NCBI RefSeq assembly: GCF_001951015.1
Contig: NZ_CP018914.1
Span: forward strand, 372,001-436,000
Direction of reading: 5' to 3'
Length of the DNA: 64,000 bases
Origin: Rickettsia rickettsii
Lineage (GTDB): Bacteria; Pseudomonadota; Alphaproteobacteria; Rickettsiales; Rickettsiaceae
Part shown: in pieces, positions 46,252 to 55,870 of the stretch
Layout: every line of letters begins with the position of its first letter
How positions within the stretch are numbered: position 1 is the stretch's first letter
The notes under the pieces: generated by a model
Seen by the model: only the letters and a program-made list of their open reading frames with translations
Databases searched by the model: none
What the model was told of the DNA's origin: nothing
Made by a program: the position numbers and the translations under genes

Positions 46252-47000
46252 ATGATTATTATAAACGATTTAGCCATGAGTTATGGTACAAGAATACTAT
46301 TTACCGATGTAAATTTGCATATTAAAAACAATAAACGATATGGTTTAGTAGGTGCCAACGGAGCAGGTCAAACAACTTTTTTCAAAGTCTTAACTAAGGA
46401 AGAAGAGCCAGCTTTCGGTGAGATTAACATACCAAAAAACTTCAAAATAGGTTGTTTAAAACAAGCTCAGTTTCTTTATGAAAATACTAAAATGATAGAT
46501 ACGGTAATAGCAGGGAAGAAGGAGTGATGGAAAGTTTTACAAGAAAAAGAAGAGATATTAAATCGGTAGGAATGTAGCGATGAAGATGGGTATAAGTTTG
46601 GTGAACTTGAACAGGTAATATACGATAATGACGGTTATACTGCTGAAATTTTTGCAGCTAGCTTGCTTGTAGGTCTTGGAATAGCCGAAAAATACCATTA
46701 TGAACCGCTTTCTGGGTTGTCAGAAGGTTATAAGCTTTCGTGTATTACTCGTACAAAGTCTATTTAATAATCCCGATATTTTACTACTCGACGAACCGAC
46801 AAACCATCTTGATATAGAGTCAAGAGAAGCTCTGAAAAAATCTCTAATTGATTTTGATGGTACGGTAATATTAGTAACGTACGATCGGAATTATTACTCT
46901 TGCCTATAGGAAAAAGATTGTTGATTTTAAAGGTAAATATGATGATTATATTGAGAAATACGGCAACGATTATTTAAGTTCTACTACAAAATTATCCTAA
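46252..47000 (+). pseudogene. ABC-F family ATPase, decayed
   Basis: Pieces of an ABC-F (Uup/EttA-like) protein, a translation-associated ATPase with two ABC domains. The first 92 codons (46252-46527) have SYGTRILFTDVNLHI and a P-loop VGANGAGQTTFFK, where the essential lysine is replaced by Gln. After stops at 46525 and 46574, a signature remnant YEPLSGLSEGYKLS appears near 46700-46740. Walker B DILLLDEPTNHLDIESREAL follows near 46770-46830, with LVTYDRNYY near the end. The second ABC domain is absent. Only about a third of the gene remains. Confidence 0.85.
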
Positions 47001-47031
47001 GTTTTAGGCATTGCTCATTAAATATAGATAT

Positions 47032-47161
47032 CGTCATTGCGAGGAGGCGTTGTTGTGTGGATACCACCACGTCATTGCAAGCAGCCATAGGCTGCGTAGC
47101 AATCTCGTCAAATATCCTGAGATTGCTTCGTCAATTGCTATGCAGTTTCCTCGCAATGACA
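47032..47161. repeat. RPE, cattgcgagg family, with outer arms and nested start
   Basis: Core arms tcattgcaagcag (47070) and ctcgcaatgac (to 47160). A second cattgcgagg lies further left at 47034, and gttgtgtggatacc between them forms the left outer arm. Confidence 0.8.
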
Positions 47162-47203
47162 ATAAAAATCGCGTCATGCAACAAAGCAGAATCTTAAAGT
47201 TAA

Positions 47204-49379
47204 TCACTCCACATTATAAAACTCCAAATGATGACCGCTAATAAACTTTTTTATTTCAGCATGGTTACCATACTCATCAACATTTAATAATAACCCTTGT
47301 TCATTAAAATATAATATATTCGTAAATAATCAGTCATCACAGTCCCACTTAGCTTTAAAAGCATTTTCTTTAATAAGTTTAACTCCGGTTACTCCGTGTT
47401 TGTGATATATTATTCCTTTTTTTAAAGCAGAAACAAAAGAGGTAACTTTACTTTTATCAAAGGTGTTATAGATTTTTTTAGACATTGTACCGTAATAATC
47501 AAATCCTCTATATTTGCCAAGAAATTTATCCGTACCTTTTGTTACTGCCTGATTATCAATTTTAATTTGACCTTCTTTAGGAATATTCCAAGAATTATTA
47601 TTGAAGTTGGTAATCTTTGTAATGGCTAGATAAAATTCATGTTTCTTTTTTAGTTGATAATATTGATGGATTTTTTTTGTATAATATTGAAGGGTTAATT
47701 GTTCTAAGTTTTCTATTGGCTTATTATCGGGGGAATAGCTTGCAATAATCCCTGCTTGTTTTTTTGACTTCATTTACTTGCATATTCTTGTACTTTTTTA
47801 GGTTATTATTTAATAAGGCGGTAACTACTCCAATTTCTAAAGTGTTTTCATGGCAAGAATCATTTTGCAGAGCATTTTCAACATTTTGGAAAATCTTTTC
47901 AGATTTTTCAGAAGTTAATTGAGTCTCGTTATCTGCTATTAAACCGGTATTAACGGCGTTAAGAACCTCTGTTTTTTCATTGGATGTTAGAGTATTATTT
48001 TGAGGTAACGTATAATTTGGGTCCACGTAACTCCGAAGTTTTATAATAGCCTTTTCATACAAATTTATTTGATGCTCAGGTATCTGATTTAAAAGATCAG
48101 AAGCCGTTTTAAATTGCGTACTACATATGGCAAGTGAGAATGTTAGAAGTATGTTGTTTGGGGTATCACTAATTGCTTTTAGTTTTGCGGTTAATATTGA
48201 TTGCTGGTTTTTGTTAATTTTTTTATTGGAAATGCTGTTATAAAAAGCCATGTATTCACAGCCATCATATATTGATGAATAGAAAGGAACTAAGGTATTT
48301 GTTTTATTACATCTAACGTCTTATAAGAAATTTCATATGGATTAGTTAACATTTCTAGAATGTATTGTATATATTCTACCGGCACATATTGTATTAAGTC
48401 ATTAGCTTTATCACATTTGCCTTGTATTCTATAATTAGACCATAAATAATAGGCTGCTGTTGGATGTGTAGGTAGAAGCACAAAAGCATGTTCATAACAT
48501 TTAGTGGACATATAATAGCTCCCGGTTTCTTCATAAACACGCCCTGTTCTATAATACCACTGGGCTAAAACCTGATTTTCAGTGTGAGTATTTAACGAAA
48601 AAATAGATTCTTCAAGTAAAGCTTTTACCCCTTCAAAATTTTTATTTTCCATTAATAAATCAGAGAATTGACCTGACAAATCTAAGCTGGATTTTATATA
48701 CGGTACTAGTGCTTGGGTAATTTTAAGCTTAGATTCCGGTTCAATAAGCTTGAGTACGGGGAGTAGATATTCTGCACATTTGCTATATTGTGCAATTTCT
48801 TTTGCAAAGTAATTAAAATATAGATTTATTGCTGCAATGATACATTTAAATATCTCTTTAGCAGCTTCATTGTGTCTATTTAATATACTACATTGAAAGG
48901 CAAGACTCATTATTTGAATTTTGGTTAGCGTATCAGGTGGTATAGAAATGATTTTATCCGGCATCCAATTTTATGAGTTCACCATCTAATTGATATTCAA
49001 AAAAGCCTGGTCTCTGTATTATTTCATAATTTTTCAACAATTCATGATTTGTGTAACTTGCATATGGATAATTAGGCATTAATTTATGTATTAGTGAATG
49101 CTTAATTTCTGTAACTTTCTTGCTACTTACTGTAGATTTTTCACTATTTAAATGTCCAAATATATAATGCATTACTTCTATAGCGGCACCAACAGTTGGT
49201 ATAGATGAAAAGTTTTGATCCATTTCTACTACATCAAGACCGGAAAAGTTTAAAATTTCTTATGTTACTTTCTGATAATATATTGAGGGTGTTATAAACC
49301 GTGATAATATCAAGCTTAAAAGTAATTGAAGGCTCTGCATTGTTTATGAATATAATTTAGTATTAGTTGGGCTTAAGAA
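47204..49379 (-). pseudogene. TPR protein gene broken into four frames
   Basis: Minus-strand pieces at 48954-49223 (open back to about 49379), 48290-48964, 47724-48251 and 47330-47773 follow one another with small frame changes, the last at an A7 run near 47764. After the 47330 stop the same frame stays readable to 47204. Joined, they give about 720 residues. The second piece has clear TPR-like repeats (LAQWYYRTGRVYEETGSYYM, then AFVLLPTHPTAAYYLWSNY). The upstream part (SITFKLDIITVY, then LSGLDVVEMDQNFSSIPT) resembles the C-terminal strand-and-helix end of ureohydrolases; this is weak evidence. Function is not assigned. Confidence 0.6.
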
Positions 49380-49459
49380 CTGCTACAATGTGATAGGAAA
49401 GGTTTAAAATTTTACATAGAATTATTATTAAAAATTACAGTGTATGAACTTTTTATTAC

Positions 49460-49492
49460 TGGATTCCTGCTTCTAGCTAGGAATGACATCGA
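49460..49492. repeat. Half RPE, cattcctgcgaaagcagg family
   Basis: ctggattcctgcttc followed by ctaggaatgacat matches the right half of the family. The left half is missing. Confidence 0.6.
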
Positions 49493-49534
49493 GAGGCTCC
49501 ATTAACTCACAAAGCAATTCTTTCTAAGTAATGT

Positions 49535-49762
49535 CTATTCAAACCCAAATCCAGTAAAATATTTATGAAAATATCCGGTATCATGACCTATCATTTTAAC
49601 TTTATCATAATAATAAGGTGATTCAGATTCACTATATATAGTTGTGCCGTCATCCATATAGTAAATAGAATAAGATGTAAGGCCATAAGGTCTAAAAAAC
49701 GTGTCTTTACTTATAACTTTAGGAGCTTTACCGGATTTTTGTATATTTTCTGATTTCAGCAT
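49535..49762 (-). CDS. Small hypothetical protein, probably a gene remnant
   Basis: A 75-codon frame, rich in Tyr and Ser (FFRPYGLTSYSIYYMDDGTT, then SESPYYYDKVKMIGHD). I do not recognise it. There is no membrane segment or signal peptide. It lies in a decayed stretch between TPR gene pieces and another broken gene, so it may be the tail of a larger lost gene. Confidence 0.3.
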   Translation of the reverse strand: MLKSENIQKSGKAPKVISKDTFFRPYGLTSYSIYYMDDGTTIYSESESPYYYDKVKMIGHDTGYFHKYFTGFGFE

Positions 49763-49804
49763 ATTAATTTTATTAATAAATGATTGTTTTATTAATATAT
49801 AATT

Positions 49805-50368
49805 TTATATATTATTACAAGAATAATTATAATAGCTATCTACAGAACCTAGAAATTCAGATTTATCAATTGCAGTATTATATTCATAAGGATATTCTAA
49901 ATATTTTTGCAATTTTAAAGTATTTTTTTGAAACAATGGGTAATTATTTGATTGGTCGTGCTTTGATAAATTGCAATATTTTCTCAAGAATTGCTTATCT
50001 TGAACATTATTAAAAGCTTTGATTTTTGAATATCTGTCTTGTTCTTGTAAAAAATAATCTTCATAGTCCTTATAATGCTTTGGAAGATTTAATATAAATC
50101 TATCATATTGTTCTAACTGACAATTAGTTAACCAAGTAAATATAGAATATCAATTTGCTCTATAGTCCGAAGAAAAAATAACAGCAACTTCTGATCGCTT
50201 TATCTCTTCTCTTTGCTCTCTCAATAACGTTATTAGATAATAAAATAACTCTTTATTAAAATGTTTTTTATTTTCTTGAGTTTGAATGATTATATCAAAC
50301 AGCTCAGTTTCTAATTCATCTGAGGTAAATAATTGTTTGTATTTTGTATTTATTAAGCCATGGACCAA
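49805..50368 (-). pseudogene. Unrecognised gene broken by one in-frame stop
   Basis: The pieces 50150-50368 and 49805-50149 are in the same frame, separated by a single TGA at 50150-50152. Removing it gives 187 codons beginning MVHGLINTKYKQLF and ending VDSYYNYSCNNI. The protein is charged and Tyr/Asn-rich, probably mostly helical. I do not recognise the family. TGA could be a recent Trp-to-stop change (RAN-W-YSIF would read well). Confidence 0.45.
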
Positions 50369-50500
50369 AAGCTATAGCTTCAAGTTGTTTTAAATATTGA
50401 ATTAATTTTATGTGCAACTTTAGATTAAATGTAAGAGCGGCATTTTATATGAAAAATTGACATGAGTCAAGAGATATTAAATTAATGGTTTAAAAATGTG

Positions 50501-50601
50501 TGTCACCTCGTGATTTATTCACAGAATCCAGTTAAAAATACTAATAATATTAGTATTTTTGGTTGTTTTCTGGATACTGTGGTCAAGCCACGGTATGACA
50601 C
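50501..50601. repeat. Palindrome, gtcataccgtg...ccacgggatgac family
   Basis: tgtcacctcgtgattta (left) and gccacggtatgaca (right) pair. The inner cagttaaaaatactaa/ttagtatttttgg also pair. It occupies the middle of the 350-base gap before tolQ; the rest shows no gene. Confidence 0.75.
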
Positions 50602-50721
50602 TGAAGTGTTTTTCAAAAGCCATACTAAATTGATTACTAAAATTTTTCACATAACCTAATGACAAAAATAAAATATGAATATATTATTTAATTTTAGAAT
50701 AATTTAAATAATATATATTCA

Positions 50722-51447
50722 ATGAGTGCAGATACTAATATTAGCGGCGGTTTAGAAGTCATTACGCAAGATCATTTATCGATTTTTTCTTTAATAAGCT
50801 CCTCCGACATTATCGGTAAGTCAGTTATGCTGATGTTGCTTATTGCCTCTATTTGGTCATGGGCTATTATTTTGGATAAAATATTTAAGCTAGTGCAAGT
50901 GCAGAAAAGCATGCGGGCATTTGAAAATGTGTTTTGGTCCGGTGGAGTATTAGAGCAATTATATGAAAGCATAAAGAGGTCGGTTAATAATCCGCTAGCT
51001 TTAATTTTTGTCTCAGCTATGGATGAGTGTAAAAGCTTAAGCACTAAAGGGCTTTCTGAAAGCTTAAAAAACAACCATAAAGAGCGTATAACGGGTGTAA
51101 TGTACTTAGCTCAAAATAGGGAAGTCGAAAAGCTCGAGAAAAATTTAAGCTTCTTGGCAACTGTTGGATCAAGTGCTCCTTTCGTAGGTTTATTCGGTAC
51201 CGTTTGGGGGATTATGCATAGCTTCCAATCGATTGCTACTTCAAAAAATACTTCTCTTGCTGTAGTAGCTCCCGGAATTGCTGAGGCGTTACTTGCAACT
51301 GCGATAGGCTTATTTGCAGCTATTCCGGCAGTAATTTTTTATAATTATCTGATTTCCCGTATTACTCTTATCAATAATAAGATTGAAGATTTTATTAGTG
51401 AGTTAAACTCTATACTTTCTAAGGCAATTGATCAGGAGAAAATGTAA
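50722..51447 (+). CDS. tolQ: Tol-Pal system protein TolQ
   Basis: TolQ is the pentameric inner-membrane stator that, with TolR, uses the proton gradient to energise TolA. The 241-aa protein has three helices: about residues 34-52 (VMLMLLIASIWSWAIILDKI), 146-168 (LATVGSSAPFVGLFGTVWGI) and 184-206 (IAEALLATAIGLFAAIPAV). The conserved polar residues sit in the last two. Normal length. It overlaps tolR by one base (TAATG). Confidence 0.95.
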   Translation: MSADTNISGGLEVITQDHLSIFSLISSSDIIGKSVMLMLLIASIWSWAIILDKIFKLVQVQKSMRAFENVFWSGGVLEQLYESIKRSVNNPLALIFVSAMDECKSLSTKGLSESLKNNHKERITGVMYLAQNREVEKLEKNLSFLATVGSSAPFVGLFGTVWGIMHSFQSIATSKNTSLAVVAPGIAEALLATAIGLFAAIPAVIFYNYLISRITLINNKIEDFISELNSILSKAIDQEKM

Positions 51448-51878
51448 TGGCTATAAAGCTTGCCGGAAGTAATAGAAAAAGTAAAAGAGCGGTAGTTAGC
51501 GAAATTAACGTTACGCCGCTTGTGGACGTGATGCTTGTGCTATTAATTATTTTTATGATTACTTCTCCAATGCTTGTGTCAGGAGTAAACGTGGATTTGC
51601 CTGAGACAAATTCAAGCCCGATTTCAGGTCAGGATGAGCCTTTGGTTGTTACTATCAATAATAAAGGCAAAATTTTCTTACTTGAAAGTCCAATAGAAAG
51701 AATGCATTTAACCGACAAGCTTGCAAATATCACTAAAGAAAAAAAGGATGCTAGAATTTTTGTAAGAGGTGATAGAAATGTTTCTTATGGGCAGGTAGTA
51801 GAGATAGTTACCGAAATTCATGCTGCCGGCTTTTCGCGTGTAGCTCTTATTTCAAATATTAAAAATAATGAAAAGTAA
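51447..51878 (+). CDS. tolR: Tol-Pal system protein TolR
   Basis: TolR (ExbD family) completes the proton motor with TolQ. The 143-aa protein has one helix preceded by the motif SEINVTPLVDVMLVLLIIFM (about residues 18-37), with the essential Asp of the proton path. The periplasmic domain follows, ending VRGDRNVSYGQVVEIVTEIH and FSRVALIS. It overlaps both neighbours and is co-translated in the tolQRA operon. Confidence 0.95.
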   Translation: MAIKLAGSNRKSKRAVVSEINVTPLVDVMLVLLIIFMITSPMLVSGVNVDLPETNSSPISGQDEPLVVTINNKGKIFLLESPIERMHLTDKLANITKEKKDARIFVRGDRNVSYGQVVEIVTEIHAAGFSRVALISNIKNNEK

Positions 51879-52839
51879 TCAAAATAAGGATAATTTTACG
51901 GTTTTCCTTAGCTGCTCTATTGTTCTACACTTACTTCTTTTATATTTTTTTCTATTCGGTATGCCGTCACTTTTTAAAAAATTACCGAAAGAGCAAACTA
52001 TAACTTTTGAAATGTTACCTGTTAGCGATAAATCAAATATTATCACTCAGACAAAGCAAAAAGAAGCCCCTATAGAAAACGAAGACGCTAAAAAATCTGA
52101 GCAAAGTAAGCCAAAAGAAGAACCGCAAGATTTGTCTAAAGAAGAAAAAGCAAAAGAGCCTGAGGCTAAAACAATGGAAGCAAAGCCTAAAATAGAAGAG
52201 AAAAAACCTATAGAAGAACCAAAGTCTGAAAAAGCAAAAGAAGCGTTACCTGAGAAGAAAGAAGAAGTAAAGGAAGAAACACCTAAAGCAGAAGAAAAAA
52301 AACAAGCAGAAGAAAAGAAGAAGCCTGAAGAAAAGAAAGAGGAAACGAAACCGGCTGAGAAACCTAAAGATGTGAAGAAAAAAAAGCCTAAAACCGATGA
52401 GCTTGATTCTTTGCTGAAGAATTTAGAGCAATCTTCAGAAGGGGATAATGTAAAATCCAATAAGCATCAAAGGTCAAAAAAAGCTGATAATGCACAAGAA
52501 GCTAAGGGGGTTTATACGGATGGGCTGCCTCTTTCCGATAGTGACACATCTTTGATAAAAAGACAGATTGAAAGACATTGGAGTAATGTACCGGCAGGAG
52601 TTAGAGGTAATAATAAGGTAAAAGTCATTATTAGTATTACGCTAGATAAAGCAGGTAATGTTGAGCAGGCAAAGGTTAACAAAAAAATCTGTCCTAATAT
52701 TCCGGCTAGTGTTTGTGAAGCTTTGGCAGATAATGCAATTAGAGCAGTATGGCAAGCAAGCCCTATCGAAAACCTTGACTCTGCACGCTTTAACCATTGG
52801 AAAGAGATTAATTTTAGTTTTGATCCAAGTAAATTGTAG
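51868..52839 (+). CDS. tolA: Tol-Pal system protein TolA
   Basis: TolA links the TolQR motor to TolB and Pal across the periplasm. The 323-aa protein has one N-terminal helix (about residues 11-31) and a very long Lys/Glu/Pro-rich rod (about 50-190, repeats such as EKKKPEEKKEETKPAEKPKD). The C-terminal domain (about 215-323) has LIKRQIERHWSNVPAG and ITLDKAGNVEQAKV, typical of TolA/TonB C-domains. The low-complexity rod is normal for the family. It overlaps tolR by 11 bases. tolB and pal are elsewhere. Confidence 0.93.
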   Translation: MKSNQNKDNFTVFLSCSIVLHLLLLYFFLFGMPSLFKKLPKEQTITFEMLPVSDKSNIITQTKQKEAPIENEDAKKSEQSKPKEEPQDLSKEEKAKEPEAKTMEAKPKIEEKKPIEEPKSEKAKEALPEKKEEVKEETPKAEEKKQAEEKKKPEEKKEETKPAEKPKDVKKKKPKTDELDSLLKNLEQSSEGDNVKSNKHQRSKKADNAQEAKGVYTDGLPLSDSDTSLIKRQIERHWSNVPAGVRGNNKVKVIISITLDKAGNVEQAKVNKKICPNIPASVCEALADNAIRAVWQASPIENLDSARFNHWKEINFSFDPSKL

Positions 52840-52868
52840 GTTGGGCATTGCCTGCGTGGATACCACCC

Positions 52869-52968
52869 CGTCATTACGAGCAGTCGTAGACTGCATGGCA
52901 ATCTCATGAAATAATAACAAACTCCTGAGATTGCTTCATCAATTATTTCATAATTTCCTCGCAATGAC
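52869..52968. repeat. RPE, cattgcgagg family, with left outer arm
   Basis: cgtcattacgagcag pairs with ctcgcaatgac; gcctgcgtggatacc lies just outside on the left. Downstream of tolA. Confidence 0.85.
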
Positions 52969-53036
52969 TATTTTCAAGCCACGTAGGCAAGCCTTTCGCA
53001 GGAATGACATTAAGAACATGCAATAATTAAAAAATA

Positions 53037-53234
53037 TTATTCATCATGTTCGTGGTGATCACCGATTAATTCAAGCCCCATATCTTGTGGCTCATTATTG
53101 AAACAACAGTAGCAGCAATAACCAAACAAGAATAATAAGGTTGCTTCCATTAAAAATAGGGTCACAGCAGCATTACTAGAGCTTGCTAACTCATATTCTG
53201 AAGGTAATAAATCTGTAGGGATGTCTTTATTCAT
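53037..53234 (-). CDS. Small single-helix membrane protein
   Basis: A 65-codon frame with a hydrophobic helix (about residues 24-44, TLFLMEATLLFLFGYCCYCC), four cysteines in or next to it, and a His/Asp/Glu-rich tail (GDHHEHDE). I do not recognise it. The Cys cluster and His-rich end could bind metal, but that is only inference. It is an isolated small gene, and real expression is uncertain. Confidence 0.45.
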   Translation of the reverse strand: MNKDIPTDLLPSEYELASSSNAAVTLFLMEATLLFLFGYCCYCCFNNEPQDMGLELIGDHHEHDE

Positions 53235-53264
53235 AAAACTTAGTTATTATGTTTACTATTTGTA

Positions 53265-53520
53265 AATTAAGTAAATAATAATACATGGAATAAATTTAGA
53301 CCGAAATGAACTATCACAGAGCATAATATTTTGCCTGTTTTTATAATATGCATAACCATAGAAAAAACCGCATATAGTGCTTAAAGCTATATATTCTGCC
53401 TTGAAAATATGTAATCCCAAATATTAAAGATGCTATAATAACAGCTAAAATCTGCTGTTTTGGTCAAAGATTTTGTAATGTTCTTTTAAAAAACCCTAGA
53501 AAGAATACTTCCTAAGCCAT
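53265..53520 (-). pseudogene. CPBP intramembrane protease fossil
   Basis: Translating the minus strand gives EVFFLGFF, then a stop, ILAVIIASLIFGITYF, another stop, and in a shifted frame VIVHFGLNLFHVLL. These are the three conserved segments of CPBP (CAAX protease and bacteriocin-processing) proteins: E-E-x-x-F-R-G, F-G-x-x-H and the H-x-x-x-N. The Arg and the His of the second segment are already lost. Several stops confirm decay. The remaining gap to 53757 is AT-rich without a gene. Confidence 0.65.
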
Positions 53521-53757
53521 ACAGACGAAAAAGAAATATTGTTGTAATGAGAAAAATGTAGGTGATAGTTAAGAATGACATATAAACCTTTGTAAAAAAC
53601 TATTTTTAATATATAGTTATTTTTTAGCATTAAAAATAGAAAATTTATTAAATATAGAGATTTTTAATAAATAATAATTGGATTTTAAAAAGAAAATATA
53701 AAAGATAATCATCAAAAAAAACAATAAAATAATATATATATATAATGGGACGATTGT

Positions 53758-54465
53758 ATGAAAGATATAGAATATTGGGAAAAAAATTTTGAAAGCTGTA
53801 AATATTCAGATCAATTAATTGAAAGGCTTTTATTTTTAAATACCCAAGTCAAACAACCTATCGATATTAGAGAAGTTCAAAAAGGTATTTATTATGCTCG
53901 TAAATATCATGGTGAGCAAATGCGTCAATCAGGTGACCCTTATTATTCTCATCCAATCGCAGTAACGATTATGGTAGCGGAATTTGTAGCAAAAGAAGTG
54001 CCTAAACTCTTTACTTTTAGAATGCTACAAGCTGCATTACTTCATGACACTATTGAAGATACTGAACTTACTGAAGAAATAATTAGCAATATTTTTGATG
54101 AAGAAGTAGCAAGGCATGTAGCAGGTCTCACTAGAATTAAACCTTGGGGCAAAATAAGTAGCGAGAAAAGTCTTATTTTATTAATTAAACAACAAAGATA
54201 CGATACTGCTCTTATAAAACTTTTTGATAGAATACATAATTTACAAACTTTGGAAGCAAAATCTCCTGAAAAAGCTCATAAAATAATTAAAGAGACATTA
54301 AAAAGTTTTTTAGTGTTAAGTGAAATACTTGAAATACCTTCAGTTTCAGAGCTTATATATGCTGAATGTTATAAAAATAATTTAAAATTTAATATAAATT
54401 CTACTTTTAATAAAATTATAAATTTCGATTCGTTTCCATTTTCTCAAAATAAGTTACTCCCATAA
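53758..54465 (+). CDS. spoT: SpoT-like (p)ppGpp hydrolase, HD domain only
   Basis: A 235-aa protein containing only the HD hydrolase domain of RelA/SpoT. The metal and catalytic segments are complete: GDPYYSHPIAVTIMVAEF (about residues 61-78), LLHDTIEDTELTEE (about 97-110) and KLFDRIHNLQTLEAKSPEKA (about 157-176). Synthetase, TGS and ACT domains are absent, so it can only hydrolyse alarmones if active. Rickettsia genomes carry several such short spoT genes. It is convergent with, and overlaps by 50 bases, the proP-like gene; the same pair exists in decayed form at 5923-7367. Confidence 0.9.
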   Translation: MKDIEYWEKNFESCKYSDQLIERLLFLNTQVKQPIDIREVQKGIYYARKYHGEQMRQSGDPYYSHPIAVTIMVAEFVAKEVPKLFTFRMLQAALLHDTIEDTELTEEIISNIFDEEVARHVAGLTRIKPWGKISSEKSLILLIKQQRYDTALIKLFDRIHNLQTLEAKSPEKAHKIIKETLKSFLVLSEILEIPSVSELIYAECYKNNLKFNINSTFNKIINFDSFPFSQNKLLP

Positions 54466-55732
54466 AAAAAGTGATACCTACCGGAATGAAAATTAAAAAT
54501 AATCCCCAATATCCTAGAGAATTGGTAATATAAACTAAACCAAATGACGTTATAATATAAGTAAATAATTTTGCTATTGCACTTAGCATACTAGTATATG
54601 TAAATCTCTTAAAAACCGGAAAATATTTATAAAATATAGGCGCTGCTGGTACGTGATCAAATACGAATAATGCAGCTAAACATTGAAAAATAAAAATATA
54701 TAAAGGAGTAGGGTTATAATTTAACATTATAGGAAAAAAAATGAGAGAGGTAAAAAATAGATATAATTTTACCTTTAGGATTTTTAAAGGATGGATTTTA
54801 TAGCTAATAAATGCAAGACCGATAATACCGAGTAAATCTATTATAGATACCCAAAAATTTTGATTTATAATTTGATTTGGAGTAAATCCACATTCTCTTT
54901 TTAATATATCACCGCAATATATATATACGAAATAAAAACACGGTGGCCTAGCACACTGGATAAAGAAATACCAAATAGAAGTGGTGTTTGGAACTTTTTG
55001 ATCTAGAATATCTTTGTCAATTTCTTCAAGCATAATATTATTTTCTTGAAGTCTTAGTTTTAATTTGTTTCTTTTATTTGAAAATGCCTCTGCTTCTTTT
55101 AAACTAGTCCTTGCAATAGTACCTACAAAAGCGATAGTTGCACCAACGAAAAAGGCTATACGCCAACTTGACTCATGGTGATAAATATTTTGATTAGTAA
55201 AAATTGATGCAATACCTAGTGCTACCGTAGTGCCTACGGCAGAAAATACGGTTATAATTGTTACTAATGGATATTGTATAGGAGGAGATGAATTTTCGGT
55301 TAAGTACAGCTCTGCACCTCGTGCTTCTGCAGTTGCTGACATACCTTGAATTATACGACATATAGTAAGAACCCAAGAGGCTGTGATACCTATCTGTGCA
55401 TATGTTGGCATGCTGCCTATAATCACGCAAGTAATAGCCATTAATAGGGTAGTTAAAACAACTACAATCTTACGTCCAAAATGATCGCCTATATACCCAA
55501 ATATTAATGCTCCTATAGGTCTGAGCAAATAGGTAGAACAGAAAGAAAAGGCAGTAAGCAACGAAAAAGTGAAAGGATCATATTCCGGAAAAAATAAATT
55601 ATTTAAAAGCACCGCCATATGCACATAAAGCATAAGGTCAAAATACTCTAGAAATGTACCTATAGAAAGTAATCCGACTGCTTGTTTTTGTTCTGTATTT
55701 AAACTTCGTTGTTCTTTTTCGTAGCCTAACAT
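54416..55732 (-). CDS. proP: ProP-like MFS transporter
   Basis: A 438-aa transporter of the metabolite:H+ symporter (ProP) branch with about 12 helices. Marks visible are TFLEYFDLMLYVHMAVLLNN at the start (about residues 31-50) and the MFS motif RPIGALIFGYIGDHFGRK (about 90-107). The SWRIAFFVGATIAFVGTIAR segment is also present. It may import proline, betaine or related solutes from the host cell. The C-terminal codons overlap the end of the convergent spoT-like gene. The start MLGYEKEQRSL matches the broken paralogue at 7367. Confidence 0.88.
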   Translation of the reverse strand: MLGYEKEQRSLNTEQKQAVGLLSIGTFLEYFDLMLYVHMAVLLNNLFFPEYDPFTFSLLTAFSFCSTYLLRPIGALIFGYIGDHFGRKIVVVLTTLLMAITCVIIGSMPTYAQIGITASWVLTICRIIQGMSATAEARGAELYLTENSSPPIQYPLVTIITVFSAVGTTVALGIASIFTNQNIYHHESSWRIAFFVGATIAFVGTIARTSLKEAEAFSNKRNKLKLRLQENNIMLEEIDKDILDQKVPNTTSIWYFFIQCARPPCFYFVYIYCGDILKRECGFTPNQIINQNFWVSIIDLLGIIGLAFISYKIHPLKILKVKLYLFFTSLIFFPIMLNYNPTPLYIFIFQCLAALFVFDHVPAAPIFYKYFPVFKRFTYTSMLSAIAKLFTYIITSFGLVYITNSLGYWGLFLIFIPVGITFFMGVTYFEKMETNRNL

Positions 55733-55870
55733 AACCTTTGCATATTAATTAGATTACAAAATAAGCTATACTGCTTTTGATTCGAAGTCAATAAAGGATT
55801 AAGAATTTTTAATAAATATTGTAAATATTTAGGTTTCGTAAAGTTATCTAACTTAAAATTTTCAAATTAT

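Noticed and set aside
52047-52460. A Ser/Phe-rich minus-strand frame opposite tolA
   Set aside because: It is a shadow of the Lys/Glu-rich TolA rod, whose GAA/AAA codons read as Phe and Ser on the other strand.
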